A stretch of DNA of 64,000 bases from Chlorophyllum brunneum (Eukaryota; Basidiomycota; Agaricomycetes; Agaricales; Agaricaceae), in assembly GCA_963576785.1 (NCBI GenBank), contig OY756139.1, forward strand, positions 2,356,001 through 2,420,000. The letters run 5' to 3'. The notes below the pieces were generated by a model that worked only from the letters and a program-made list of their open reading frames with translations, was not told where the DNA came from and ran no database searches. Both the position numbers and the translations under genes were made by a program. Shown here piece after piece: positions 44,467 to 55,112 of the stretch. Every line of letters begins with the position of its first letter. Positions within the stretch are counted from its first letter, which is position 1.

Positions 44467-45855
44467 ATGGCAGCGTCGCAGAAAGTGTCGTTCACTGTGC
44501 GCAGACCCACGCCTGTCTCCCGCGCCGCATCCTCCGGCCCAGACTCAGACACCCCGTCCTTCAAGGTTCCAAGTCTCCCTCGCCACCTCACCCAGTCCAC
44601 AGAATCCCCCTCTCTCGGCAGTCCCCTCGCCCGCAGCGAATCTCCTCCTGCCAACGGCCGCGATGATTCCAGCGACGAGGATGATGAGCTTCAAGATCAA
44701 CTAGTTACCGGCTTTGATAGGTTCGGTGTTCAGCGGTGTGTCCACTCCTTCCCAACACGACCCCAGTCATCTCAACTCACGGAAGTCTCCCTTGAAACTT
44801 CTTTGCTGCATAGGTTGTATGAAGACAGGAGGAAGAAAAAAGTGGAGCCTCTGGTGATACCAGCTCTCAAGAACAAAGACTGGCGAGAGCTCGCACGCAA
44901 ACGGCGGAGTGCCCAACAATACGTACCAATCTCAGCAAAAGCGCCAACCGGAGCGGATGGTTCTGTTGGTGGACTGGGCACACGGGATGTCATTGGTAGA
45001 GGTGCTGTGTTATCAGGTCTGCAGACGCATAAGAAGGAAGTCAAAGTGGAGGCCTCTGATAGTACAGTGGCCGAGGTCATCCAGGACGCAAAGATGGAGG
45101 AGGTGGAGTTATCCGAAGACGAACTCGCTCGCCGTGCCATCCTGGCTGAAGTAAACGGCCTCACTTCAGATGGACCTACGATTGACGCCATCCCGGCACC
45201 AGTGTCCGAAGGTGATGCGTACAAACAAGACGTCGAAGAACTTCCTGACGTTGCCAGTCTTGAGGATTACACTCGTGTCCCTGTTGAACAGTTTGGTGCT
45301 GCAATGTTACGTGGTATGGGTTGGAAAGAGGGTACTGCTGCTTCGAAGAACGGCAAGGGCCTTGTACAGCCATACCTCCCAGCCGCCCGTCCTGCGCTTC
45401 TTGGCATTGGGGCCAAAGAGATGGAAGTCTTTGACGATGGTACCAAGAAGAAAAAAGGGCCCATACGCCCAGAGAGGAAGTACGTCCCTCTAATCAAGAA
45501 AGAACGAGAGCGATCGGATACACCGGTATCAGGGAGGGAACGTTCATTATCCCCCCGTCGTGGTTCGAGACGAAACTCGCCATCTAGGAACGGGGATAGC
45601 GATCGTAGTAGCGATCGTCGCAGACACAAAGAATATGGCGACTGGGAACGGGAAAGGGACAGAGGTCGACAACGAGATACGGACCGAGAGGGATATAGAG
45701 GGATAGACAAGTACAGGGAGAAGGAGCGGGATAGAGACCGTCATGAACAAGGTGATGGTCAACGTCAAAAAGATGGGCTGCGGGACCATGACAGAGATCA
45801 CTCTAATAGACGGGACCGTCTCAAGGATTCTAGCAGACCACGAAGAGGCTATTAG
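44467..45855 (+). CDS. SPP2: G-patch splicing factor, SPP2/GPKOW family
   Basis: The ATG at 44467 leads a Ser/Pro-rich N-terminus, an acidic patch (DDSSDEDDELQDQL), then RRKKKVEPLVIPALKNKDWR. The G-patch-type core is VPVEQFGAAMLRGMGWKEGT ... NGKG, which matches Spp2/GPKOW, the activator of the spliceosomal helicase Prp2/DHX16. The C-terminus is rich in RS/RD/RE dipeptides (RDRGRQRDTDREGYRG), typical of splicing factors. A probable intron at 44736-44813 (gtgtgt...catag, 78 nt, no stop, multiple of three) interrupts the frame between FGVQR and LYEDRRKKK, so intron retention would add 26 aa in frame. Begins 45 nt after the previous stop. Confidence 0.87.
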   Translation: MAASQKVSFTVRRPTPVSRAASSGPDSDTPSFKVPSLPRHLTQSTESPSLGSPLARSESPPANGRDDSSDEDDELQDQLVTGFDRFGVQRCVHSFPTRPQSSQLTEVSLETSLLHRLYEDRRKKKVEPLVIPALKNKDWRELARKRRSAQQYVPISAKAPTGADGSVGGLGTRDVIGRGAVLSGLQTHKKEVKVEASDSTVAEVIQDAKMEEVELSEDELARRAILAEVNGLTSDGPTIDAIPAPVSEGDAYKQDVEELPDVASLEDYTRVPVEQFGAAMLRGMGWKEGTAASKNGKGLVQPYLPAARPALLGIGAKEMEVFDDGTKKKKGPIRPERKYVPLIKKERERSDTPVSGRERSLSPRRGSRRNSPSRNGDSDRSSDRRRHKEYGDWERERDRGRQRDTDREGYRGIDKYREKERDRDRHEQGDGQRQKDGLRDHDRDHSNRRDRLKDSSRPRRGY

Positions 45856-46439
45856 ATCTGTACAGTCGGGAATTATCACCACATCGGATAAAGGATTTAT
45901 CGTATCTATTCGTGTGTGACTTGAGCTGATTTTTGTCGTACATCCGGTTGGTTATTCGTAGGGCTATCATGGTTCTTGTGTGGTGCGAAATGCTTATGCT
46001 CGACGCTCGGCTTGTGCAATATTCCGAGTACCTAAGTACTTAACCCTCGAGCGTTAATTTCCATCCCATCCGTTTCGCGTCGGCTCACTTTCCGCAGTAC
46101 GAGGTTGTGAATACCTTATATGGCCAAGGAAAGGCAGGCGGCGTTGAATCCACTGGCGTCGTTGTTTAGCCACCAGGGCCGAAATTCAGGCACTGAGACG
46201 ATTTCTGTTGTAGTTAGGTCTGCCGTTGACATGCTAATAGAAGTGCGAGTAGAGTCATTGTTGCTTATGTCGGTCCCCAAACCACGGCCATTGAATTCAT
46301 TTGCACGCTGGCGCTTTCATGTTTTTCATACATCCCGGCCTCCCTGACCAGCACGGGATTGGAGGGCTTGCCAAAAGTGGAGGTCGATAAATTCCGTTGT
46401 ATTCCTTGATATGAGTCTTCCCAAGTGCCTCGGTATGCG
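45856..46439. other. Intergenic region
   Basis: Holds the SPP2 3' end and the promoter of the DUF6533-like copy B. The short open frame at 46120-46347 has no domain. Confidence 0.5.
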
Positions 46440-47740
46440 ATGCTCGATATTCCCCTAGGTGTACTCACGCAAGCCAGTGCCTGTGAGTCCTTAATCAACC
46501 CGTGTGTCTCTTCGTTCCATGCTCATGGGTTCTAGGTTCAGGACTAGTGTATACGGTATGCGAGTGGCTGAACGCCTTGCCGTTTGAAGTCAGAAATGTC
46601 TGGGGGTATGTTCACAGTATATTGGTGCTCCTCATAGACCACCCAACCTACACGACTTTAGGAGTACTGGCTTACCTCGGCATTTGCAATGGATCTATAT
46701 CGTCTCGCAGTACAATGGCCTCCTGGGACATGTGTAAGTGCAACCTGAATTCCGTTTGTATAACTCCGAGCCACTGACCTGAGTCATTATTATCTAGGTT
46801 CTATCTCACTGCTCTCAACTATCTCTCGAAGGTCTTCAGGCTGTCGCGCTGGCGTTGCGACCTCTACTGGTGGTCTCAACAATATATCTGTATCATTAAC
46901 TTGGCCTTGCTTTTGACCATACTCTCGAAACGCGGTATGGCCTCCTTCTGCTGAGCAATTTACTCTGCTAACGTCCACTCATATTTAGTGTACGCTTTGT
47001 GGAATCGAAGTATCAAGATAGGGGTAATCTTACTCCTATTGTTCACGCTGAGTCTGGCGACAAGTATAATCATTGGTGCGATGGCAATATCGAATATGAC
47101 GCACCGCGACCAGGACTGTTTTGTTATTGAACACTTTCCGAGAGAAATTCTCTACTTGGGGTATGTGCTGCTCATAATCGATCAAGGACTTGGTTGTTGA
47201 CGGTCTTCAGCGGAACGCAGGTTTTCGTTCAACTGTGTTTATGGGGCCTCACGCTATTCAAGTGCACGTCCTTGAGACAAGTACAGATCAGCAAAACGGC
47301 AATCCGGTTAATATCTCGTATCAACCGCGAGAGCTTCGTGATTGCATTCCTTGCTTGTTGTAAGCCAGAGTTCCTGGTGTCTTGACATTTTGTGACTGTT
47401 TCTTCGACAGCGGTGCCCGGTTTGGTTGTCGTGGATGGGATATGGACAGGATTTTCCACGCGGATAACTTACATTGCTTTCCCGTGTGTTGCATTTCAGC
47501 CGTTTCTCAGTATTTCCCGTGGCCTGACGCACACACATCAGAGCTTTCCTGACCATCACCTCTTCGTTAGTAAGTGTGATGTCGTTTTTGTTCTGCGCAA
47601 GGAGTTCTGAGGGTACCGTATAGACTTGTCGAGCGATACGCAATATGTGCACGATATCTCAGAAAGTGCTTCAGGACCGGGCTGTGGGTGGGGAGCTGGA
47701 AGAAGAAATAGTATTTACATCGATTATTGTTCTTGATTGA
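46440..47740 (+). CDS. DUF6533-like multi-membrane protein, copy B
   Basis: Nine exons (46440-46482, 46536-46605, 46638-46733, 46798-46934, 46989-47160, 47211-47359, 47411-47483, 47542-47569, 47624-47740) give 294 aa. The opening VLTQASACSGLVYTVCEWLN with PFEVRNVWG matches copy A nearly residue by residue. Membrane segments include LALLLTILSKRVYALW, GVILLLLFTLSLATSIIIGA and FVQLCLWGLTLFKC; the SRINRESFVIAFLAC patch is shared. Exons 1, 2, 5, 6 and 8 have exactly the same lengths as in copy A (43, 70, 172, 149 and 28 nt). An in-frame stop upstream supports the start. Function unknown. Confidence 0.72.
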
Positions 47741-47793
47741 TTGGTACATATGGTCATGTGACGGGTGGGTTTACAGACTGGTGGACTTGGCCA

Positions 47794-48520
47794 ATGACAC
47801 TGATGGCGAATGTCCTGCGCCCTCTTCGACTTTCTCGCTGTCCCTCTTTCCTCATCGCACGACAAATCCCATATCGCCGTTCTGTCCTCCCGGGCTTGTC
47901 TTTGCACCCCATACGAACACTTTCGACAACTACACCACGATATGCCGCACTTGCTGACCAACTACCGGCAAAACCAACGGTAGTGCTGCAAACACCTTCA
48001 CAAGAATACATAGAGGAGGAAGAGCTCGACGTGGAGCTGATGTCACCTGAGCAAGTCATGCTTGTTATCACTGACAGAGCCGCAGAGGTTAGCTCTCTCA
48101 CTTGCAGTCAATCCAATTGCCAGTACTGATGACCGACCACAGCAACTTAGATCAATAGCGACAAGAGGAAACGATCCTTTTGCGGCTCTGCGTGTAGTTG
48201 TCGAATCAGGAGGGTGTCATGGCTACCAGTATAAGATGGAGTTGGCAAAAGAGACTCTACCAGATGACTAGTGCGCTCTCTCACTTCTCCATCGTCACGG
48301 TTGGAAGTTGATACATGTGGTTTAAAGTCACTTCTCCCATCCAGTAGTAAAACCTTCGAATATTGTTGTCGACGCCGTCTCTCTATCGCTCCTTAATGGT
48401 TCAACGATAGATTATGCGACAGAATTGATCGGGAGTAGTTTCCGTGTAGTAGGCAATCCTCGAGCGAAGGGGAGCGGTTGTGGATGTGGAGTTAGTTGGG
48501 AGCTAAAGGAGGGCAGTTAA
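47794..48520 (+). CDS. ISA2: ISA2 mitochondrial A-type Fe-S assembly protein
   Basis: Three exons (47794-48087, 48143-48270, 48328-48520) give 204 aa. The N-terminus is a mitochondrial presequence (LRPLRLSRCPSFLIARQIPY). After an acidic linker the A-type domain follows: LRSIATRGNDPFAALRVVVE, SGGCHGYQYKMEL (first Cys), and the C-terminal GSGCGCGVSWELKEG with the paired Cys; all three conserved Cys are present. Isa2 with Isa1 and Iba57 makes [4Fe-4S] clusters for aconitase-like and radical-SAM enzymes. The ATG at 47803 is an equally good start. Only 53 nt separate it from the upstream stop. Confidence 0.9.
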
Positions 48521-51223
48521 CTCAGAGTGCTTGTGTGAGCACATGTAATAGTATGTTTATCTTTATATCCCTCCGTGGTGGACTAATTACATCCCTCACT
48601 ACTCCGTCACCACTCCTCGAGTATATTTCGTAGAAGTTCAATGCATACATTCAGTCAATGAAGAAAAATTTGTTACGCCTTGCATACCAAGGAGAATATC
48701 TTCCTCGTCTCGTGGTTCTGTCAGCCCGAAAAATATAGCAATCCAGTGTCCACCTTGTTTTCGGCCCATTATCGGGTCTCCTCGCATTGCTCTGCATCTA
48801 GATTTCTTACACCCACCACCAGACGACGGATGAATACCAACACGGCGGACACGCCAAGACCTCAAGATCTTCCTACGGCCTCATGGTCCGAGGTATTTCT
48901 CCCGGTATAATCTTCCAGGTGGAGTGCTTCCCCCCTGGCCGCACCCGTTTCTATGGACTTTCCAAGGAAACATACAAGATAGTGGAAGATGTGTTCTACG
49001 CCGTGCGGAGAATGGTCTGTGTGATTTGTGGCTACTCGACTTCTTTGTTTGTATTCCGTGTTTTTACATCTGACGACTTGTCACCGCCTCCACACCAAAG
49101 CACAGATAGCCGTACGGTCGTACATCGGTACTTACAAGTCTTACTGGCCTTTGTGGATCAGTCTCACGAGCTAGCGGGGCCAAAGGCGAAAGAGCGTCAT
49201 ACTGTGCATTCCGCTTTCCTCGAGGGTGTTTTACCGTGTTGACAAACGGTTTACGGTCCCAGCGCCTACGAAAGGCGTCATCTAATACGAATTGAAGACC
49301 TTCAGGGTCTTCTCCAAACGCGTTAACATATATGCACCAATAAGACTCTTCGCCTGAGTGCGACGAGGCACACAGGCAAGACTAGTGCAAAAATGTTCGA
49401 ACCAGGGCGAACACAGTGAGTTTCTGCATTTCTCTTATATCGGCGTACCAAGAAGCAATCACATCGAATGAGGCCCACCGTTATAGGAAGCCGATCTGCC
49501 ATCGGTCCATCTGTTCCTTGGCAGCTCTGCAATAAACTCGGTTTCTTGCTGCATCAAACCCGCATATTTCTGGAACCAATGGCAGATCGAGCGGCGAGTA
49601 AACCCGCGATAATTGAAACCTCATTGTGACGCCTCAACGGGCTATTGAACGACGCCGGGTGCAGGGTATACTGATTCGTCGGTCGCTAGGGGCAAGGAAT
49701 GGTCATATCAGGTGGTTTCGGGGATCGACCAACCTAAGTTTTAACTTGCATTGAAGGGATGGACAGAAAGGCGACGACATCAGACCGGGCGTGTGGACCG
49801 CTCCATTGCCAGTCCAGCGCGAGACCTAGGGACCAGTTGTTGGTGTCAACGGGAGCGTCAGGGCCGAATCCCCGGCGAGTTTTGAAAAGCGCGGCGACTG
49901 TTGTATTCCGTGTCAGCGAAGGGATGACGCTGATGCCTTCTTTTCATAGGGCCAAGCAATTAGTTTCTCCCGAGCTCTGCAATCGGGCGTTGTCAAGTAA
50001 CTATACTCCTTTCGACTTTGCCTTCCCTGGGTGTTGGTTAAACGTGCTTTTCGCTCAGGTTGCAGGCAATAAATTGGAGAGGCTCAAAAATCGCACGCCC
50101 GTCTCGGATCTTCAAGACTCTGTGCAAATAAGCATGGGGGTCCGGGGGTGCGTGCATTTTCGTCGACGGGGACAATGGTGGGTGTATCCTCGCTGGGCCG
50201 TGGTGGAACAACCTCAGCACCTAATCCAGACCCATCTCTATTGCCCCCCTTGATTTGATACAATATATTAGCACGCGCCGGTAGCAATAAACATGCGGTC
50301 GATCGTGAACCCCAGAAACTTTTCCGCCGTTAGGGATAGTGGTCATCAGTTTAGTGGTCATCAATTCAGGTAGGGTATTTGCTGGTATTGATTAACCCCC
50401 AGGGCGCCAAAATTGATATCTCTTACTATAGCGAAATTGAGATGAACTCCGTTCGGTACGGCAGTGAATCCCTCCAGCTCACCAACGCAACTGATTCAGG
50501 TACTATGGTGTATTATTTCGGAGTTTTGACGGAGAATTTCAAAACGCAACATTGTTCGAGTCATTCCGCAGACTAAGTTGCGATCTGGATCAACACGTCG
50601 GAGTGAAAAGGCTTCCGCTATGTGCAATGGACTTAGCGGATCAGCGCTCTGCAGCCGCTAGTGAACCTGAGCAGTCAACTTACTTGGCCGCATAACGGCA
50701 TGGACATCTCGATAATTCAATTACACGCCTTCATGGGAATGAAGCGCTGCTCCCTTTGTGACATTGTATAAGTGCAGGGATATGCAATAATTCATAGCAT
50801 ATAGACAACGTGGATGAGAGATGCGCTGATATGTCTAGGAGTCAAGGAGAGATTGAGAAGAAAGGAACTAAAGGATATGGACAAAGGGAAGATCAAAGCG
50901 AAAGGATACTAGACAAGCAATTGAAAAAGAATATAATACCCGACAGAGATAGATCAACCTAGCAAAAGGATGAAAGCGGGAAGGTAAAGAAAGACAAAGA
51001 GGTTAAGTATATATGTGAGATAATGCATGAGGGTGGGGGTACGGGTGAGAGAAAGGCTTCCAGTGTCCAAAAGGTAGAGAGTGTGACTGATTGGTTCCCA
51101 ACAGGTTCAAGCAAGGAGTGAAAGGGTGTAAAGTAGACGAGAATAGAACAAACCTAAGGCGTTGAATGTTGGCCTACTTCCACCCATAACTTAGGAGCTA
51201 CCAACTCTGGTCCTGCGTTTTTT
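48521..51223. other. 2.7-kb stretch without recognised gene
   Basis: Coding-like fragments occur, notably at 48830-49242 on the plus strand (exon-like NTNTADTPRPQDLPTASW, then a frame with PPGRTRFYGLSKETYKIVED), but joining them needs a 26-nt intron, shorter than any other here. Also a plus frame at 49759-50253 without motifs. From about 50800 to 51150 the plus strand is a purine-rich GA tract, which is pyrimidine-rich in the minus-strand Rho 3' region. It could hold a degenerate gene. No transposon motifs seen. Confidence 0.4.
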
Positions 51224-52261
51224 TTAGCAGATAACACAGCACTTCCATCCTCTCCCAGTCTCATCCGATGCGGCTTTCCCGACGCTCCGTCGTCGGCTTT
51301 GTCTCGCCTCTGCAGCTTGGGGATGGCTTGGCACACCCTCCCGCATTAACATACTGGCTCTCGTAGCGGCCTCGAAAACATCATCAACACCTTCTATTTT
51401 CAGTGCTGAACATTCCTTGTAGGCACGAGCCCCGATGGCTTGTGCAACACGTTCACCCATCTCACGCGTCACCCATGGGCATGGGTTGTCCGGTGAGTCC
51501 GGATGTTCAATATTTGGTCGTAGGTCTGCTTTGCAACCTACAAGGATGACCGGGATATGCGGACCGCAGAGCTCTCGGACCTCTTCAATCCACTATTTAT
51601 ATCATCAGTTTGATGTTATTGTCGGGGAAGAGGAGCAAGGGGCATGCCTTTGTCGTGACGTTTTCTAACGAGTCAGGGGTATCCAGAGCGAAAGCAATGA
51701 GGATAACATGGGAGTGGGCATAGGACATGGGCCGCAGTCGCTATATTACGTTCTTGAGTGGGTCATCGATTTTCAGTATTGGAGCCAACACACCTCGTAC
51801 TCCTCCTGACCACTACAGAGGGGAAGGCTAAGCGCGCGGAGTCTGCGGGGGGAGAGATATCAACGTACGCAGTATCCCAGAGTGCCAACTGTACGGGCTT
51901 TTCGTCGAGCTTGATCTCAGCTACATAATTATCGAACACGGCTGGGTGAAGGATTGAGCCACATGTAGAGGAGATACACGTTGTGGTGCATACTTGGTTC
52001 CTAAGAGAGGGTAAGGATCGTAGGCAATGGGTGAAGGGAACAGACATACATATTCCTTGGGAAACCTCCCTAGTGCGAAGGAACAGAGAAGCGAGGTCTT
52101 GCCACAAGCACCTGTAAGGGGAGTGAGAATAGGAAAAAGGGGCACAGAGAAAGTGCGTGCCGTCGCCGACGATGACGAGTTTCCGCCGGATCTGTGGAAG
52201 AGTGAGTAGAGGACGACGTGGAAGACAAGTGGGCCGGACTGACTGGGTTTTGGAAGGACAT
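51224..52261 (-). CDS. Rho-family small GTPase
   Basis: Seven exons (52261-52244, 52191-52161, 52111-52046, 51941-51869, 51812-51794, 51740-51648, 51592-51224) give 222 aa. MSFQNP is followed by IRRKLVIVGDGACGKTSLLC (P-loop). Then FDNYVAEIKLDEKPVQLALW, DTAGQEEYERLRPMSYAHSH (G3), WIEEVRELCGP, VGCKADLR (the TKxD position) and CSALKIEGVDDVFE. It ends WKCCVIC, a Cys-aliphatic-aliphatic-X prenylation box. The Rho insert helix region (PDSPDNPCPWVT) is present. Two introns use GC donors (after VGDG and after NVTTK). The switch I region reads YVSVFDNY in the only in-phase canonical splice, in place of the usual YVPTVFDNY. Acts in polarity and actin control. Closest Rho class is not certain. Confidence 0.82.
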
Positions 52262-52393
52262 CGAGGGGGGAGGAAAGAGAGGATGGTGGTCACAGCCCTA
52301 GCGATGCCGGGGGCAACAGACTTCCGTTTGTCTGTGTTTTGTCTGTGCCGTCGCTGATGTCATTAGCATTGACAAGTACTGCTAAGTAGCTAA

Positions 52394-53385
52394 CTAGCCC
52401 CGCTTCCTCTTTAGATTCTTCTTCTTCTCTACACATAGGGGTCCTCGGTCGACAGCCACATGTTCTGCACTATCCCATTCCACACCCAGATCTTCCCCAA
52501 GCTCCTTCGCATCCTGGGGCGCAAGCACGTCCGTCGCAAGCTGCCAGAACCTGTCCTCATCAAACCGCGTGAGCTTCTTGACTGCGCACTTTCTGCCACC
52601 AGTCTGGCAGTCTTACTCTGTAAACACCTTACGCCGCCGAATCCACTCTCCTCGCCAACGTGTCCATTCGCTTTCCACCTGGGCCAGGTCCTCGCTGGAA
52701 ATCGGAGGCGCTCCTTGTCGCAATGGTTCGAGGCGTTCTTTAGCTTGATTGATCTGTGATGTTATGGCGTGGATGGCAACACTTGTATAGCATACATCCC
52801 ACAATTACCCTCTTAGTCAGTTCGGTGATTTGAGTATCAATTTCGGCATCCGTTGGGCTAGATTTCAGCTTGATTAGTTCTGCCCAGTGGAGAAGTCAGC
52901 GATCCAGCGCATATAGAAGCTCTAGATGCGTCACCAGCAGACGCATTTCTCAGCTCGATCAACAGGACTTTGTTCTGTTCTTCGGCGGCTTTCAGCTCAG
53001 TTTCTAGTGTCATTATTTCTTCAGCAGGAAGGCAGTCTAGCTTGGACTGGTTGACCACGAAGAACGTAGTCTTGCCTATACGGGCGTCAATCACAGAAGT
53101 GCATATATTCAGCTTTCCGATGGAATACCATAAGTCTTCTGAGTTAGTTCGCCCCTTTCTGCGAGGGCGACAAGTATTTTCTGAGTGGTTGCCTTTGGCA
53201 CGGCACCCTTGAGGTTAGCAGCCACATCCACCGCCCCAAACGGGCGGTTCATCTAAGTCCAGGTGTGAGTGGGCTCGAAAGCACGAGATGCGATTTACGA
53301 GTTTCATGTATTCCAGGACCTTGTCCTCAGCCTCCTGGCCTTTGAGAACGGGAACTTTGGCCTCTGATTTTGTTTTTGACGCCAT
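52394..53385 (-). CDS. HOP2: HOP2/TBPIP meiotic homologous-pairing protein
   Basis: MASKTKSEAKVPVLKGQEAE opens the winged-helix N-terminus; next exons give DVAANLKGAVPKATTQKILV, then YGKTTFFVVNQ-type sequence, a leucine-rich coiled coil (EEIMTLETELKAAEEQNKVL; ITSQINQAKERLEPLRQGAP) and the C-terminal FWQLATDVLAPQDAKELGED with EHVAVDRGPLC and a basic KKKNLKRKRG end. This is the full TBPIP/Hop2 layout. With Mnd1 it stimulates Dmc1/Rad51 strand invasion in meiosis. At least four short introns. It shares a 173-bp divergent promoter with the LEU5-like gene. Confidence 0.87.
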
Positions 53386-53558
53386 GGTGGGACAGAGTGA
53401 AGACGCGTGCAGGGACTCGCGTGAGGATATGGGCGGCAGAGTCCGGTGCGGATCAAAGGTTATCCGAGAGGTGACCCAAGGTTTATTTCTCCCAGTCAGC
53501 TCTCGTTCACTCCTTCCACAGTCATCTGCATGTTCCCTTGCAGGCTGCACCCTTGCGA

Positions 53559-54786
53559 ATGAGTCCCAGTGCTGCCCCTGTGCACTATGACAAACAAAGC
53601 CTCAACTACATCATTCGCTCAGGTCTTGCTGGCGGGATTGCTGGATGTGTCGTATGTTTAGCTACTCACCTTTCTTTCTTCGGCTCATCATGCTTTTTTG
53701 GCAGGCAAAGACAGTTGTCGCCCCACTCGATAGGGTTAAGATTCTCTTCCAAGCATCAAACCCAGACTTTCAGAAGTATGCTGGTATGTGAAGGATTATC
53801 CGGATCTTGTACGGTCTCTAAGCTCGGTACGTCTGCCAGGGACTTTTGTGGGTACCTTCCGCGCAGGCCACGACATCTACAAGCAGACCGGTCTTCGGGG
53901 ACTCTTTCAAGGCCATTCCGCCACTCTCATCCGCATCTTCCCGTATGCAGCAATCAAGTTCATGACATATGACCAAATCCATCATGTATGACGAATCCAT
54001 CTCATAGGACGCGCCCAAGGAAGCTAAACATGCAAATAGTTTCTCATGCCTACAAAGGCCCGTGAAACGAATGTACGTAGATTCCTCGCGGGCGCCATCT
54101 CAGGTGGGTCCGATATCTACATGGGAAACCTGCTCCGGCATTTCCTCAAATCCTGATCTCCATTTGCACACACAGGCACGATGTCCGTCTTCTTCACATA
54201 TCCACTCGAAGTCATTCGTGTGCGAATGGCCTTCCACACTCGGACAGCAGGCTACACCCAAGACTCTTCTCGACCCTCCTTTATCCGTGCATATTGGCAG
54301 ATCTATAACGAGCGTCCATTTAATCCGGCTCGTGTATCCGAGATGGCGGATGTGTCGCACTACTTCAACAGATACCCTCTCCTCAAGTTCTATCGTGGGT
54401 TTACCGTCACAATCGCAGGCATGATTCCATACGCTGGCGTTTCGTTCCTTAGCTGGGGTTACCTTAGATCGCGGTTTTTGTCCCCCTCAAAGACTGGGCA
54501 TAAAACCCCTACACCGATCGCAGACTTGGCAGTTGGCGCGCTGTCTGGTGCGGTGGCTCAGACTGCCTCATACCCGTTCGAGGTGGTGCGGCGACGGATG
54601 CAGGTTGGTGGAATTACAAGGCCCGATAGATGGTTACGGTGGAGCGAAATAGTCAGAGCCATTTGGCAGGCAAGGGGGTGGAGAGGTTTCTATGTGGGAT
54701 TAAGCATCGGGTATATGAAGGTTATTCCTATGACCGCGGTCAGCTTTACTGTATGGCAGGGAGGAAAGCGGTTCCTTGATGTGTGA
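53559..54786 (+). CDS. LEU5: Mitochondrial carrier, LEU5/SLC25A16-like (coenzyme A transporter)
   Basis: Starts [20 protein letters not shown] with [10 protein letters not shown] and, after an intron, the first carrier motif [12 protein letters not shown]. Second repeat: [20 protein letters not shown] followed by RVRMAF; third: [20 protein letters not shown] then RRMQVGG. Three P-x-[DE]-x-x-[KR] motifs and six membrane helices are visible. The long loop with [16 protein letters not shown] and KFYRGF and the LEU5 signature [10 protein letters not shown] place it with Leu5/Graves-disease carrier proteins that import CoA or its precursor into mitochondria. Five short introns. Complete. Confidence 0.87.
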
Positions 54787-55112
54787 TGCGATGGTTACCG
54801 GTAGACGCTCGTGTATTGAGGATGTACTTTAGCTTAATAGGTCTCGTGGCGAACATCTGGGTATGTCATCAGTTTCGGATTTTCGGGATCCCGGACAGAA
54901 ACTGGACAAGGTCGCTTAGGTTCGCTTAGGAACAAGTTTTGTCCACAGCGTATGATCCATTTGTATTGTGGACGGGCCAAGGATGATACATTTGGCCATT
55001 GCGGCCACCAGTTAGTCAGAAACCGCCGCGTGTACGTTTATTAGCACTTTTCATCGACATTCGACCTTGCTTTCCGACCTGACATACTCTTTATCGCACA
55101 ACGATCCTCTGG
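54787..55112. other. Intergenic region
   Basis: LEU5-like 3' end plus promoter of the Zn2Cys6 gene. Contains a short ggttcgcttag-like direct repeat at about 54915-54930. No gene. Confidence 0.5.

Noticed and set aside
46120..46347. Open frame upstream of DUF6533-like copy B
   Set aside because: No domain and no counterpart upstream of copy A.
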